From Blastococcus sp. CT_GayMR20 (GTDB lineage: Bacteria; Actinomycetota; Actinomycetes; Mycobacteriales; Geodermatophilaceae): a stretch of 24,886 nt of DNA. The position numbers and the translations under genes are program-made. The stretch is from assembly GCF_004570345.1 (NCBI RefSeq), contig NZ_SPQM01000071.1:1-24886 (forward strand), read 5' to 3'. The notes beneath the pieces are model-generated. The model did no database searches, was not told the DNA's origin, and was given only the letters and a program-made list of their open reading frames with translations. Shown one piece after another: positions 24,760 to 24,886 of the stretch (the first letter of the stretch is position 1; the number at the start of each line of letters is the position of its first letter).

Positions 24760-24885
24760 CTACTTGCGGGCGGTGATCTGCTCGGTGGCGGCGGGGACGA
24801 CGGTGTTGAGGTCGCCGATGATCCCGAAGTCGGCCAGCTCGAAGATCGGCGCCTCGGGGTCCTTGTTGATCGCCACGATGGTCTT
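24760..24885 (-). CDS. etfA: Electron transfer flavoprotein alpha subunit, C-terminal end (partial, right-arm copy)
   Basis: Same 41 C-terminal codons as at 2-127, cut by the window edge at the mirror-image base. Contains NKDPEAPIF and ADFGIIGD of the ETF-alpha FAD domain. Confidence 0.9.
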   Translation of the reverse strand, partial: KTIVAINKDPEAPIFELADFGIIGDLNTVVPAATEQITARK

Positions 24886-24886
24886 C

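Larger units (their letters stand above)
12511..24886 (-). repeat. Right arm of the window-spanning inverted repeat
   Basis: Reverse complement of 1-12376. Its junction with the central loop keeps a natural coding frame (regulator fragment at 12377-12829), so this arm plus the loop is probably the native chromosomal arrangement. The left arm would then be the inverted copy. That assignment is inference from the reading frame. Confidence 0.98.

Noticed and set aside
1..24886. CRISPR array, insertion sequence, prophage, tRNA or rRNA
   Set aside because: No spaced direct repeats, transposase or phage motifs, tRNA cloverleaf or rRNA sequence were seen; the gene content is ordinary chromosomal.

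Overview
The window is dominated by one structure. Bases 1-12376 and 12511-24886 are reverse complements of each other, base x pairing with base 24887-x, around a unique 134-base centre (12377-12510). Every gene therefore appears twice in mirror image, with the same predicted protein. No mismatch between the arms was seen at any point compared. Both outer ends cut the same gene (etfA) at the same base, and the centre cuts a regulator gene. Such a complete, undiverged palindrome with no mobile element, telomere-like sequence or resolvase is best explained as a fold-back (inverted-chimera) contig. A real head-to-head duplication or amplicon is possible, but needs read-level proof.

The host is probably a high-GC actinobacterium. 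Third codon positions are almost all G or C, GTG starts and ATGA overlaps are common, intrinsic terminators lack T-tracts, and a TGTGA-N6-TCACA site and a TTGTCCACA box are present. The overall gene style suggests a soil actinomycete such as the Geodermatophilales, but that placement is inference only.

Left arm, outside to centre: 3' end of etfA (electron-transfer flavoprotein alpha subunit); two translationally coupled acyl-CoA dehydrogenase genes that look like catalytic and non-catalytic partners; a convergent five-helix membrane protein; a very small ORF; a duplicated ABM-like (ferredoxin-like) domain protein; an AlaX-type aminoacyl-tRNA editing protein four bases ahead of a sarcosine/N-methyltryptophan-oxidase-like flavoenzyme; three exported proteins (SMP-30-like beta-propeller, SGNH hydrolase lipoprotein, secreted protein with a His/Gly-rich tail); a 150-residue protein of unknown function; a glutathionyl-hydroquinone-reductase-like protein; a divergent hemerythrin-like protein; and the C-terminal helical-repeat part of a large regulator. 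The right arm repeats this in reverse.

Functionally, etfA and the dehydrogenase pair form a coherent unit: the dehydrogenases would pass electrons to ETF during acyl-CoA or steroid/side-chain beta-oxidation. The exported trio and the redox/stress proteins (quinone reductase, hemerythrin) look like ordinary chromosomal accessory genes. Apart from the palindrome, the most useful non-coding signals are a perfect CRP/GlxR-like site and a hairpin upstream of the His-rich secreted protein, an 11-base-period direct repeat between the divergent quinone reductase and hemerythrin genes, and two palindromes next to a DnaA-box-like 9-mer. No RNA gene, CRISPR array, insertion sequence or phage gene was seen.
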